NCBI GenBank assembly: GCA_016933575.1
Contig: JAFGAR010000101.1
Coordinates: forward strand, 124,001 to 188,000
Origin: Candidatus Thorarchaeota archaeon
GTDB taxonomy: Archaea > Asgardarchaeota > Thorarchaeia > Thorarchaeales > Thorarchaeaceae
Reading direction: 5' to 3'
Length of the DNA: 64,000 bases
The position numbers were made by a program, and so were the translations under genes. This document shows positions 47,761 through 56,752 of this stretch, piece by piece; within the stretch, counting starts at the first letter, position 1; every line of letters starts with the position of its first letter. The notes beneath the pieces were generated by a model. It was not told the DNA's origin and did not search any database. It worked only from the letters and a program-made list of their open reading frames with translations.

Positions 47761-47861
47761 GTGTTTATCTCCCTGAGTTATTTAACAATAGTTATTTTTT
47801 ATTGGTACGCATATATAAGATTATGGCTGTTACAATTCTTAGAGAGGCTTCATTTTAAATG

Positions 47862-48869
47862 TTAAGTTCCAATAAACAATGACCTTCTGTAGTCTGGATG
47901 ATCGAATTCTTGGTCTTTCTCGTACTCATTTCCCAAAAACTGATTCATCATCAGAGCTGCATAATTCCCAGTACCAACAGCCATAGCTACCTGCTGCGTT
48001 ATAGGGCGAACATCTCCAGCAGCCCATATTCCTTCAGTGCTGGTCTTCCCTCGATGATCAGTGAGAATATTCCCTTTTACATCAGTTTCAATACCTATCT
48101 GTTGTGCAAGTTCTGACCTAGCTACATCTACGAAAGCAACAAAAAACACGTTCGTCTTCAGTTTTCTACCATCATCAAGGGTGACGGATTGAACAACTCC
48201 TGGTCTAGGAAAGGCTATTGATTTGATTTTTCCCTTGGTCCACGGAAACGGAGAATCGTCTAATTTCGATAGATCTTGATTCTCAATTGGAACATATGCA
48301 TCTTCTGTCATTAGAATCTGAATCTTATCTGTGAACCGGCTAAGTGAGTTGGCAACATGAAGAGCACTGCCAACAGTGCCTGCATTTACAACTAGCACTT
48401 CTTTACCTTTGCATAGGGGAGCTTCACAGTCCGGGCAATAGAACGCCCCGTTGCCTACATTTGCGACTGGCAACCATCCTCTCCATTGTCCATTAACCTT
48501 GGGATGTTTTCGAGAGGTTCCTGTAGCAATTAGGAGAATCTTGGTGTGATATTCGTTCTTGTCATCAGCCCTATAACTTGGAGTTGTTACTATTTTGAAA
48601 TCAGGATAACGTCCAGAGATCTCTATAACATCTCCCGCGACGAATTTTGCTCCTGCAGCACGAGCTTCACCCTGCATGCTACGTAATAGACTTCTTCCTT
48701 CATGATAGACAGACCCTGAGAAATTCAGGATTGAGTTTGTATGGAAGTGCATAGGACTTGTACCACGATCTATGACCAAGACAGAACGTTCATGGTATGC
48801 AAGATGAAGGGCTGCTGAGCATCCTGCAGGTCCTCCGCCAATGATTATTGCGTCGTAAATCTTAACCAT
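47862..48869 (-). CDS. Thioredoxin-reductase-like flavoprotein
   Basis: 335 aa. The FAD site is intact (IIGGGPAGCSAALHLA near residue 9 and GIWAAGDV near the C-terminus). A redox-active CPDC pair (C145, C148) lies in the position of the TrxR CxxC. The NADPH-binding loop expected right after it is altered: VVNAGTVGSALHVA instead of a GGGDSA-type motif. It may use another electron donor such as ferredoxin, F420 or NADH, or reduce an unusual partner. GAGGT precedes the ATG by 8 bases. It heads a possible three-gene unit with the ferritin-like and WCGDA proteins. Confidence 0.8.
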   Translation of the reverse strand: MVKIYDAIIIGGGPAGCSAALHLAYHERSVLVIDRGTSPMHFHTNSILNFSGSVYHEGRSLLRSMQGEARAAGAKFVAGDVIEISGRYPDFKIVTTPSYRADDKNEYHTKILLIATGTSRKHPKVNGQWRGWLPVANVGNGAFYCPDCEAPLCKGKEVLVVNAGTVGSALHVANSLSRFTDKIQILMTEDAYVPIENQDLSKLDDSPFPWTKGKIKSIAFPRPGVVQSVTLDDGRKLKTNVFFVAFVDVARSELAQQIGIETDVKGNILTDHRGKTSTEGIWAAGDVRPITQQVAMAVGTGNYAALMMNQFLGNEYEKDQEFDHPDYRRSLFIGT

Positions 48870-49063
48870 AGTAAAGAAACCTCAAGCGATACATTCATTG
48901 CCATATTAATAACTCTATGGAGATGTGCATATCAAGCTGGAGAACGAATGATAAGTCATGCTATCTTGCATCTTTTTATTACTAAAGCTCCGCTCAATAT
49001 AGTAGAATGAAACATAAACGATATTAGAGAGAATTACAGTACCTCAGATAGGAGTCGGGTAGT

Positions 49064-50197
49064 ATGTCACGGAAAGTTATCATTCTATTCTTTCTACTTG
49101 CTATTCTCTCACTCAATGTCTTGATTCAGAATAATACATCTTTCTCAACTCAGATGGAAAAAATTTACAACAATAAGCTATCTGAATCAAGCTCTCTTAT
49201 CTGGCATGATGATTGTAGCAATACATCCTCATTCCCAGACTTAGCCAATGCATGGTACAATGGTGCAATGGGTGATATTGCTTCAGCTAATGGATACATC
49301 TATGCTACAAATTATGGATCTGCATCTGGAGAACATGGTCCAGTTTATTATCATACATTCACATCAACTATTCCAATTAGCCAACTGGATTGGATTGAGG
49401 CGGAAATTCAACTTGATGGATCATCAGCAATAGGTGCAGCAGCTATCATGCTCTATGATAGTGATTATAAACGAATAGCTATCCTTGATGTAGCTGATTC
49501 TTGGATTGCCGATAATGAAGCCGCAGCATATGCTGGTTGGTATGATGTTGATTTCAATGCTGCATATACTCCGAAAAATCATCCCGGGGACACTCTTCTA
49601 GAACCATATCGTGAAACCTTACGATTAGAGATTAATAGTACTGGATTATTTGGATTGATTCCTCGAGTTGGCGAATACAAGATGCTTGATGTAACTGATC
49701 TTGAACTTGAAAGAGAGATATCCTATCTTTGCGTGCAATTTAGGCAAAAGGATTCTTACACTCCTTGCCAAACAATGAAGATCTATGATATTCAAATGAA
49801 ATATCGAATTATTGAAGAAGATACGACTTCTTCAACAATTACTCATCCACCTGATATGATCATACCTCCAAGTCATACGAATTATTCAATCACATGGCTC
49901 GCATATGATCTATATCCAGCAACCTACAATATATACCAGAATGGTTCTTTGGTTTCCTCAAGAAGCTGGGACAATGATGCTATTATCTATAATCTTACAG
50001 CATTGGAACTTGGGACATATGAGTATCTAATCGTTATTTATGATACATCAGGGAATTCAGCTGTTGATGTTGTTATGGTATTTGTTAGGGAAATCCCTAA
50101 TTTATCCAATCCTCTTGATTATCAACTTATAATCTCAATTGGAGCAATTGTTGTCATAATTATTTTCGTAGGAGTCATAATCAAAAATAGAGGTTAA
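49064..50197 (+). CDS. Secreted membrane-anchored jelly-roll protein
   Basis: 377 aa. It has a signal peptide (IILFFLLAILSLNVLI), then a beta-sandwich domain of about 200 residues with a carbohydrate-binding look (WHDDCSNTSSFPDLANAWYNG onward). A short Ig-like domain (about 265-345) follows, and a C-terminal membrane helix (YQLIISIGAIVVIIIFVGVII) ends the protein. Several N-x-S/T sequons support cell-surface exposure. GGAG lies 9 bases before the ATG. It is isolated between the TrxR-like gene and iorB and followed by a hairpin. The family is not recognised. Confidence 0.6.
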   Translation: MSRKVIILFFLLAILSLNVLIQNNTSFSTQMEKIYNNKLSESSSLIWHDDCSNTSSFPDLANAWYNGAMGDIASANGYIYATNYGSASGEHGPVYYHTFTSTIPISQLDWIEAEIQLDGSSAIGAAAIMLYDSDYKRIAILDVADSWIADNEAAAYAGWYDVDFNAAYTPKNHPGDTLLEPYRETLRLEINSTGLFGLIPRVGEYKMLDVTDLELEREISYLCVQFRQKDSYTPCQTMKIYDIQMKYRIIEEDTTSSTITHPPDMIIPPSHTNYSITWLAYDLYPATYNIYQNGSLVSSRSWDNDAIIYNLTALELGTYEYLIVIYDTSGNSAVDVVMVFVREIPNLSNPLDYQLIISIGAIVVIIIFVGVIIKNRG

Positions 50198-50226
50198 GAT
50201 TTGTTGTTGCTACAAGAGTATAATTA

Positions 50227-50245
50227 GTGAAATAGTTTATTTCAC
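50227..50245. terminator. 8-bp hairpin with 3-base loop
   Basis: GTGAAATA and TATTTCAC form a perfect stem 29 bases after the stop of the secreted-protein gene. It may terminate that transcript. The remaining 220 bases to iorB hold no supported feature. Confidence 0.4.
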
Positions 50246-50466
50246 AAGATTTGAAATTGATTTCCATTGGAATTTGTCGCAAATAGCATCGGTAATATGC
50301 CTCTACCTATCACAAGAATGGGAGGTCCTGGTATGTCAGGTTCATCACTGCTTGACAATCAATAAAACCATCTATGATAAGAGAATCATACATACTGTCG
50401 TCTGCTTTCCCAGATTTATGACGCATTTTATTTCTAGCAAATCTGCTGTGTGTTGCACTATGTATT

Positions 50467-51099
50467 TTAGTTGCCCAAGCATGTTGAACAAGTATTACAG
50501 CCTAAGTCAAAAGCTTTTGAATTGACATCAACTGTCTTTGAGGGAACTAGGGCTAATAGTGCTTTTTTGACAATATTTGCACTAATTGGAAAGTCGGCAC
50601 ATGCTACGGTAGCACCAATGAGAACCGAATTCTCGGTTCGAGCATTTCCTGCTTCCAAAGCCAAATTGAGAGAATCTAAGAGAACCACATGATCTGTGAC
50701 CTGATTTAGTCGTTCCATGATTTGTTCGACCGTAATGTATTTGGTTTTCTTCTCCTTGTCCAAAGCTACAGTTTTTGTTTCTGTCACAGAGGGCATGATT
50801 CGATTACTCATGATTACTACGCTATCTTCTTTGAGATATTCTATGTATCTCAGTGCTTCACTAGCTTCCATTGCAATCATCATATCCGCTTTGCCATAAG
50901 GAATAAGAGGTGATATTGGATTGCCCATTCGGAAATGGACATAGATTGACCCCTGCCTTTGTGAGAGACCATGCTGCTCGCCTGTCATGACCTTGAGTTC
51001 TGAATCAACAGCTGCTTTTCCAAGGATTGCTGACAGTAGCATTAGACCCTGACCACCAACTCCACAGAAGAGGATATTGTATGTATTCTCTTTATCCAT
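50467..51099 (-). CDS. iorB: Indolepyruvate:ferredoxin oxidoreductase subunit beta
   Basis: 210 aa, the gamma-type catalytic partner subunit of the 2-oxoacid oxidoreductase family. The N-terminal FCGVGGQGLMLLSAILGKAA and the GEQHGLSQRQGS loop are characteristic. With IorA it oxidises aryl pyruvates from aromatic amino-acid transamination to aryl-acetyl-CoA, passing electrons to ferredoxin. Its ATG overlaps the iorA stop by one base (TAATG), so expression is coupled. The C-terminus carries a short CNTCSTC motif that may bind metal. Confidence 0.93.
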   Translation of the reverse strand: MDKENTYNILFCGVGGQGLMLLSAILGKAAVDSELKVMTGEQHGLSQRQGSIYVHFRMGNPISPLIPYGKADMMIAMEASEALRYIEYLKEDSVVIMSNRIMPSVTETKTVALDKEKKTKYITVEQIMERLNQVTDHVVLLDSLNLALEAGNARTENSVLIGATVACADFPISANIVKKALLALVPSKTVDVNSKAFDLGCNTCSTCLGN

Positions 51100-53000
51100 T
51101 ATTTCTCCACCTCCAGATGTCTGGGTGCATCAACAGGACACACTTGTCTACATTCCAAGCAACCATCGCACAGGTCCTGTTGGATAATCATCTTATGGTC
51201 CAATTCGTCTATTGTAATTGCAGGACAGTAGAACTCCTTTACACAAGCATAGATACCCCGACATGTGTCTTTTACATTCTCACTCGGGATTATCTTTTCT
51301 CCACCCTGTTTCTTGAGACGATCTCCATATAGTGCGCATTCTCTTCTAGAGATAATTACATTGAAACCATCTCGATTGATTGCATCCTTTATTGGAGTTA
51401 TACAATCACGAGTCTCATATGGATCAATAATTGTTACAGAATCCGCATCAAGAGCTTCGAACAGCTTTTCCATGTTTATCTTTCGAGCTGGATGCCCTCC
51501 AGCATTGAATGGTGAATTGGGATTATACTGTTGACCAGTCATAGCAGTTACACTATTGTCCAAGACGAAAAGGGTCACATTCGAATTGTGATGGATAAGA
51601 TTGACAATCCCAGGTAGAGCTGCATGATATAACGTGCTATCTCCAACCATTGCTATCACCTTATCTTCTAAAGCCATCTCCATTCCTGCAGAAACTCCAA
51701 GTGAGGCTCCCATCGCTAACATGGAATCACTAAATTCATTCGGTGGAAGGAATGCCATACTATAGCAACCTATGTCGTTGTTGAATACAATTTTCTCTCT
51801 GATTCTCAGCTGTTGCAGAGCCTGTCGAAATGCCCATAATGTACCTCTATGAGGGCATCCCGGACAAAAGATGGGGGGTCGCTCTGGAAGAATATCTTTG
51901 AGTCTTGATGCCTTTGCAAGAATAGCATCATAATCTGCACTCACCTTCTTCCCGAGAATCTCAGCCAGAGCCTTTTCGACAATTGGAACATTGTACTCAA
52001 GCATTTCACTGAAATGTCCAGTCTTTTTGCCAAGAATTGTAAGATTTGGTTTGACCGTGTGTGCTAGTGCTGCAATTCGTGTCTCAAGGTATGGGGTTAA
52101 TTCTTCTACTACAATAAGTGTGGACAATGATTTCAAAAACTCAGAGAGTTTCTTCTCTGGCAATGGGAAAATGCTTCCGAGCTTGAATATTGGCAACTCA
52201 TAATTAAGATTCTGCATTGCTTCCAGTGTATGAAGATAACAGACACCAGAAGTAAGAATCCCCACATTGCCGCTGCCTGGTACAACTCTATTGAATTCAG
52301 TTGTCTCCATTTCTTTTTTGATAGCTTTATTCTTTTCCAGTAATTTTGCCTTGAGTGCCCTTGCGACTGAACCAACTGTAAAGTACTGCCCTTTGACATC
52401 TTGCCACTTGTTCTTCTTGAAAGCTGTTCTATTCAATTTTCCAAGTTTGACCATTCCTCTCTGATGATTCACTCGAGTCGTAGTTCTAAGGATGACAAGC
52501 GTCTTATGTTTCTCAGAAAGCTCGAACGCCCATTTGGTCATATCAAGGGCTTCCTGAGCTGTGGCAGGTTCGAGCATTGGCACATAGGCGGCTTCTCCGA
52601 AGTAACGTCCATCTTGTTCAGACTGAGACGAGTGAGCATATGGATCATCTGCAATTAAACAGACACATCCAGCATTAAGTCCAGTATATCCTATACTAAA
52701 CATCGAATCACTGGCAACATTCATTCCGACACTCTTCATAGATGTAAATGACCTCTGTCCAGCCATTGATGCTCCTGCAACGGTCTCAAGAGCTACTTTC
52801 TCATTCGCTGAGATATGCATCTTGTAATCTCCAAAGTGATCTATAACTTCACTAAAAGTATCCAGAATTTCAGAGGTGGGAGAACCAGGATAAAACGCAA
52901 CAATCTTGACATCTGATTCTAAAGCTCCACGTACGACCGCTTCATTTGCAAGCATAAGTGCATAGCCAGTGTCAGTCCGTTTGACATCCTCTACTGTCAT
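51099..53000 (-). CDS. iorA: Indolepyruvate:ferredoxin oxidoreductase subunit alpha
   Basis: About 633 aa, the large subunit. N-terminal pyruvate-ferredoxin-oxidoreductase-type domain (FYPGSPTSEILD), a central domain II, the thiamine-pyrophosphate-binding domain (GDSTLYHAALPGIVN with the metal-binding NSVTAMTG) and a C-terminal ferredoxin domain. The last ferredoxin motif, CDGCLECRQVCP, is complete. The preceding one, CRGIYACVKEFYCP, has Ile where the second Cys of a CxxC pair is usually found. ATG 53000 is preferred because GAGAGGTC lies 6 bases upstream. ATG 53021 would add seven residues. It forms a two-gene operon with iorB. Confidence 0.93.
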   Translation of the reverse strand: MTVEDVKRTDTGYALMLANEAVVRGALESDVKIVAFYPGSPTSEILDTFSEVIDHFGDYKMHISANEKVALETVAGASMAGQRSFTSMKSVGMNVASDSMFSIGYTGLNAGCVCLIADDPYAHSSQSEQDGRYFGEAAYVPMLEPATAQEALDMTKWAFELSEKHKTLVILRTTTRVNHQRGMVKLGKLNRTAFKKNKWQDVKGQYFTVGSVARALKAKLLEKNKAIKKEMETTEFNRVVPGSGNVGILTSGVCYLHTLEAMQNLNYELPIFKLGSIFPLPEKKLSEFLKSLSTLIVVEELTPYLETRIAALAHTVKPNLTILGKKTGHFSEMLEYNVPIVEKALAEILGKKVSADYDAILAKASRLKDILPERPPIFCPGCPHRGTLWAFRQALQQLRIREKIVFNNDIGCYSMAFLPPNEFSDSMLAMGASLGVSAGMEMALEDKVIAMVGDSTLYHAALPGIVNLIHHNSNVTLFVLDNSVTAMTGQQYNPNSPFNAGGHPARKINMEKLFEALDADSVTIIDPYETRDCITPIKDAINRDGFNVIISRRECALYGDRLKKQGGEKIIPSENVKDTCRGIYACVKEFYCPAITIDELDHKMIIQQDLCDGCLECRQVCPVDAPRHLEVEK

Positions 53001-53369
53001 GAAAAGACCTCTCATTATCAACTTGAGTTATCCAGTATCCGTCATTTTCAAACATAAGGATTCGGAAATGACGAAGAAACTCGAATTCTTAGGATTTATT
53101 CAGTTCCTCGTCTGTCGATTTTGTGAACGCGATTAGTCGAAGTATCTATATTTACATTGCTGATAGAATTCAAACGGGATCATTCAACATCAATGCGCAA
53201 GGACGTGCCACACTCATATTGACCTTAGAATTCAATGCCCAGAATGTAAAGGCAAAGTCTTGATTTATTTCGTGCAAATAATGCCTATAAGGCTCAGAAA
53301 AATAACAGTTATGCTTACAGTGCGTTGTAGATAGTATAGAATTTCATTTCATAATAAGGAGTCAAAAAA
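53001..53369. other. 369-base intergenic region
   Basis: It holds the iorA leader and promoter on the minus side and the leader of the next gene on the plus side (AAGGAG at 53356-53361). A 10-bp hairpin (53040-53049 with 53064-53073, one G-T pair) stands 40 bases upstream of the iorA ATG and may be regulatory. A 55-codon open frame (53167-53334) has no start codon and is not called. Confidence 0.45.
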
Positions 53370-53654
53370 ATGCATCTGATGTTCTCCTGCCCTGAATGCT
53401 CTTCAGGTGCTGTAATTGAGTTAACTGATGAAGAGGTCAGCTCGATAAAAAGTACAATCAAAGAAAGCGGCAGATCTCCCACTCTACTCACAAAGTGTGA
53501 AAATGGGCATGAACTACTAGTGACACTCTACTTCAGAGATGATGAACTAGGAGTTCGTGATATTGCAGTCCCAATTGGGACAAGCAAGAAGGAAGAGAAA
53601 CCAAGCAAAAAGCTGTCGGGTGAACTTGATTGGGTAAAGGATGTTTTTGGGTGA
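53370..53654 (+). CDS. Small unknown protein with Cys pair
   Basis: 94 aa, unrecognised. The N-terminus MHLMFSCPECSSGAVIEL carries a CPEC pair, and KCENGHELL contributes one more Cys and His, so a small zinc-binding domain is likely. Acidic and lysine-rich segments follow and the C-terminus ends in LDWVKDVFG. AAGGAG lies 8 bases before the ATG. It is the first of four closely spaced plus-strand genes ending in a Ras-like GTPase. The next gene starts 4 bases after its stop. Confidence 0.6.
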   Translation: MHLMFSCPECSSGAVIELTDEEVSSIKSTIKESGRSPTLLTKCENGHELLVTLYFRDDELGVRDIAVPIGTSKKEEKPSKKLSGELDWVKDVFG

Positions 53655-53658
53655 TACA

Positions 53659-54030
53659 ATGGCAGTAACATTAGTAGCTAGAGTTCAACTGACAACGATG
53701 GAACCGACTGTCCTCTATCCGATTGATGGTGGAGATGAACAACGAATTGCTATGTTAGCTGGAATTGTCCAGATAGTCTCAACTGCTCTTGAGAGAACGG
53801 ATGATGCTGAGAAGGCAAATATGCACTTCATGAAATCAGAGAGAGGCGTCATTGGGTATAGCAAAAAAGGCTCTTCCGTCATTATTTGTGAAGGCGATTC
53901 TGAGTCGGAAACAAGCGATGCGCTTAAAGCTGTATTGGATTCAAAAAATGGTTCTAGTACTGATATCTCAAAGAAGATTGATAAAATCATTCAGCAACGC
54001 GGCAAGGAAATAGGTGATCTGTGGAAATAG
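53659..54030 (+). CDS. Small alpha/beta protein, possibly longin- or roadblock-like
   Basis: About 123 aa. The order is strand (AVTLVARVQL), loop, helix (RIAMLAGIVQIVSTALERT), two to three strands (NMHFMKSERGVIGYSKKGSSVIICEG) and helix, ending with a charged helix. This arrangement resembles longin or roadblock-type sensor domains, which bind small GTPases in eukaryotes and Asgard archaea. The resemblance is by pattern only. ATG 53659 is preferred (GGGTGAT just upstream). ATG 53641 would overlap the upstream gene. The context next to a membrane protein and a GTPase favours a regulatory role. Confidence 0.55.
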   Translation: MAVTLVARVQLTTMEPTVLYPIDGGDEQRIAMLAGIVQIVSTALERTDDAEKANMHFMKSERGVIGYSKKGSSVIICEGDSESETSDALKAVLDSKNGSSTDISKKIDKIIQQRGKEIGDLWK

Positions 54031-54045
54031 ATTTCTCGGGAGGCT

Positions 54046-55437
54046 ATGACAACAATGGATTTCTCACTTTCGGTATTAGTAGCAGGAACACTCTCTACAA
54101 CAATTCTATTCTTATCTCTCTTAGTCTATTATAGAAGACTTAATGGAATCTCTGACAAACTCACTAAGGAGACTCTACTCTCTCTGAGAGTTTTTGGATT
54201 CTCAATACTTTGTCTTGTAGCTATGTTTCCAATGGGACTCATTGTTCCTGAATTCGCACAAATTTTGACTGGAGCTTCATTATTTGGAATGCTAGGTTCT
54301 CAATTAGCACTAGCAGTTGGCGACAGAAGCAAGATGAGAAAATATGCCTCTGTATTCTTTTTTATGCTCCTCTTTCTTATAGGTGAGACAATTGCTAGAA
54401 TGGTAATAGTTCCTTATCCATTACCAGCAATCACCATGATGATTGTGTTGGCGGCTCTTTCGGTAGCATCACTCATAGGAGCTATCTATGTGGTTCGGGA
54501 ATCTCCATCTCCCTTTACTGTATCAATGATCATCATTGTTATCTTTACAGTAATTGCAGGACAGACCTCAACGCATGGCTTTATTTCAACTGTTCCGCAA
54601 TATTTCATGCTACAAATTCTTCCCAACATAGTAGCTATTGGTATAACCGCTTCAATGCTGAAACCTTGGAGAAACATCATCACCATTAGTATGAGTGCAC
54701 TGATTGGAACTGTTGGACCTGCACTCTTCATTCCGGCATTTATCGCTGGAAATATGACCATCTTTCTGTTCACCATCAGTCTAACTTTTGCTTTATTCTG
54801 TTTGATAATTCCTCTGGCTTTTTTCCTGCAACAAGCTGTCGAAACACGTGCATCAACAGCACTCTATATTTCGATATCACTTGTTTCGATTGGACTTCTT
54901 GCTCTTACTCACGGTAACAATTTCTCAATAGCCTATAGTGCAATTGGAGCATGGGATGAAACTATTCTTTTCATTGACTGGTTCTTTGGTTTACTGGGAG
55001 TAAGTGCCTTCACAATGGCAGCCATTGCTTCAAGTTTTTCAGCTAATGTAAGACATGCTAGTCGAGAGATAATAATTGGAATTGCCAGTGGTCTTCTCGT
55101 ACTAGGCCATCCTATTGTTCGATGGGTAGAATTCGATGGAGAACTGATACAGAGGTGGGAACTTGATCCCTTATACCTTGGCATCTTTGCGTTGCTCATT
55201 ATTGCTTTTATCGTGTTCTTCAGGGTCTCTTACCAACTTTGGAAGGTAGGTTCCGGGCGAGCTGGATTGAGATTCATATTCTTCATGCTCGCAGCCCTCT
55301 TCCTTGGGATTGTAGCAATGTTTGCAGATCTAATAGCTCTTCAGATTCTTGTGCCTCTACTCCTTCTCTCAGGAGTTATGCTCATACTTAGTAGTCCGAA
55401 AAAGAATCCGTTCTCACAAACATATCAAACCAAATAG
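54046..55437 (+). CDS. Polytopic membrane protein of unknown function
   Basis: 463 aa with about 14 predicted membrane helices spread along the whole length and only short loops. One long basic loop follows helix 2-3 (GDRSKMRKYAS). I cannot place it in a transporter family. No conserved charged motifs of MFS, APC or MATE type stand out. It begins 15 bases after the preceding gene and is 21 bases ahead of the GTPase gene, so all are probably one transcript. A sensor or transporter regulated by the GTPase is a reasonable guess. Confidence 0.6.
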   Translation: MTTMDFSLSVLVAGTLSTTILFLSLLVYYRRLNGISDKLTKETLLSLRVFGFSILCLVAMFPMGLIVPEFAQILTGASLFGMLGSQLALAVGDRSKMRKYASVFFFMLLFLIGETIARMVIVPYPLPAITMMIVLAALSVASLIGAIYVVRESPSPFTVSMIIIVIFTVIAGQTSTHGFISTVPQYFMLQILPNIVAIGITASMLKPWRNIITISMSALIGTVGPALFIPAFIAGNMTIFLFTISLTFALFCLIIPLAFFLQQAVETRASTALYISISLVSIGLLALTHGNNFSIAYSAIGAWDETILFIDWFFGLLGVSAFTMAAIASSFSANVRHASREIIIGIASGLLVLGHPIVRWVEFDGELIQRWELDPLYLGIFALLIIAFIVFFRVSYQLWKVGSGRAGLRFIFFMLAALFLGIVAMFADLIALQILVPLLLLSGVMLILSSPKKNPFSQTYQTK

Positions 55438-55467
55438 AATGTAAGTTAAATCAAGAAAGTGAAAACA

Positions 55468-56016
55468 ATGACGATAATCAAGGCTGTTGTCTTAGGTGAT
55501 TCGGAAGTTGGAAAGACCAGTTTCACCAAACGGTGGACACAAGGCACGTTTCCTAATCCAGAAATGCTCAAGACAACAGTCGGTGCCTCTTTTGATACTC
55601 TAAAGACTACTCTATTGAATGGAACTACTGTCACGTTAAGTCTCTGGGATTTTGGTGGGCAAAGACGTTTTATCGAAGCACTCAAGGGGATGATTGTTGG
55701 GGCGAAGGTCGGACTCTTCTTTTTTGATGTGTCGCATCTGGCGAGCCTAGATAGTCTTTACAACTATTGGGTCCCTCTCGCTCAGGAAAACGGTAACTTT
55801 GATTTTATGGGTGGAGATGGTGCGAGATTTTTGTTAGTGGGAAACAAAATTGATCTGCTCTGTGATGACTGCAATTCTTTTGACAAGGTCAAGGATGAGA
55901 TGGAAGTCTTTACAAAACGCTTCGGTATCGACACAACTCTGGTCTCAGCAAAGACAGGAGTAGGGATTGAACAATTAGATTTCAAGTTCAGACAGATCAT
56001 TGAGAAAGTCCTCTAG
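55468..56016 (+). CDS. Ras-like small GTPase
   Basis: About 182 aa with all five G motifs: GDSEVGKTS (10-18), a Thr in KTTVGASF for G2, WDFGGQ (60-65) for G3, NKID (126-129) and SAK (160-162). The WDFGGQ form with two glycines is closer to archaeal and Arf/Rag-like proteins than to Ras WDTAGQ. There is no C-terminal cysteine for prenylation, so membrane attachment would need a partner. The upstream membrane protein and small alpha/beta protein are candidates. ATG 55468 is preferred over GTG 55459. It is last in a four-gene run. Confidence 0.9.
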   Translation: MTIIKAVVLGDSEVGKTSFTKRWTQGTFPNPEMLKTTVGASFDTLKTTLLNGTTVTLSLWDFGGQRRFIEALKGMIVGAKVGLFFFDVSHLASLDSLYNYWVPLAQENGNFDFMGGDGARFLLVGNKIDLLCDDCNSFDKVKDEMEVFTKRFGIDTTLVSAKTGVGIEQLDFKFRQIIEKVL

Positions 56017-56026
56017 CCCACATAGA

Positions 56027-56057
56027 ACCAATTCTTTTTGTTTCGCTGGTAATTGGT
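56027..56057 (+). terminator. Possible hairpin terminator after the GTPase gene
   Basis: ACCAATT and AATTGGT form a perfect 7-bp stem around a 17-base loop that contains a T-run. It starts 11 bases after the stop codon. Evidence is weak because the loop is long. Confidence 0.3.
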
Positions 56058-56114
56058 ATAATAGCCTTTACCTGTTCATTTTCACTTTTCTAAGCGAGTA
56101 AACTTTATTGTATA

Positions 56115-56591
56115 CTATCCACCAGGACTACCATGCCATGGAGAATCTTTCCACATGGTGTCCCAGATCATGTCTTCGGTGAGGGTTTCGGGTTCAATGA
56201 CAGTCTTATGGAGTTCTTTCAAGAGAGCGTGATGTCTCAATTCATCTTCTCGAATCATACTAGCAATTGTCTTGACCTGTTCATCGTCACTCTTCTTGAC
56301 GAGCTCTGTATAGGTTTCAACAGCCTGCTCTTCCATCTTGATGTGTGCTTCAATTCCTTTAGCTATCTTGTCTCGTTCCTTTTCACTGATGAAAGGTGTT
56401 GGTCCCTCTACTGCTTTCTTTAGGGACTTCAGTAATGCAGCATGCTTCTGAGAATCTGTAGAGATTCCAAGAAGTAAATCTTTGACAAAGGCATTACCAA
56501 GCTTCTCAACATTTTCTTTCACAATCTCAATGATCTTGTGCTCCAATGAAATCTGCTTATCTATGAACCTAAGAGTTTCTTCTTTGTTCAA
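56115..56591 (-). CDS. Ferritin-like/rubrerythrin-type four-helix protein
   Basis: 158 aa, all-helical. Probable diiron ligands are visible as E18 in ISLEHKI, a DSQKHAALL segment, KMEEQAVETY and REDELRHHALL, the ExxH pattern of rubrerythrin-type helices. No rubredoxin domain is attached. It is divergent from a glutaredoxin-like and a thioredoxin reductase gene, which could supply electrons. It shares length and layout with the ferritin-like protein at 47.3-47.8 kb but its sequence has diverged strongly. Peroxide or oxygen defence is likely from context. Confidence 0.75.
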   Translation of the reverse strand: MNKEETLRFIDKQISLEHKIIEIVKENVEKLGNAFVKDLLLGISTDSQKHAALLKSLKKAVEGPTPFISEKERDKIAKGIEAHIKMEEQAVETYTELVKKSDDEQVKTIASMIREDELRHHALLKELHKTVIEPETLTEDMIWDTMWKDSPWHGSPGG

Positions 56592-56752
56592 TCTGGTACA
56601 CTCCAGTCGTTGATAGGATACAGTTCCTTCATTTCACTTAAGACTATTCACTAATGGTGTAATTCTGGACTCATTTGTGGATTCTTCAAAATGTATATCA
56701 GTGATAGTAATATTGTAACTTTCACGTCTGTAAAGATGTGGTGATATTAGAT

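Noticed and set aside
50274..50525. An 83-codon plus-strand frame between the secreted protein and iorB.
   Set aside because: It overlaps the end of iorB on the other strand, has no ribosome site, and its composition is not protein-like.
53167..53334. A 55-codon open frame encoding a CPEC-containing, zinc-ribbon-like peptide just upstream of the CPEC protein at 53370.
   Set aside because: There is no ATG, GTG or TTG before the Cys pair and no ribosome site. It may be a chance frame or a decayed copy, but I cannot support a gene.
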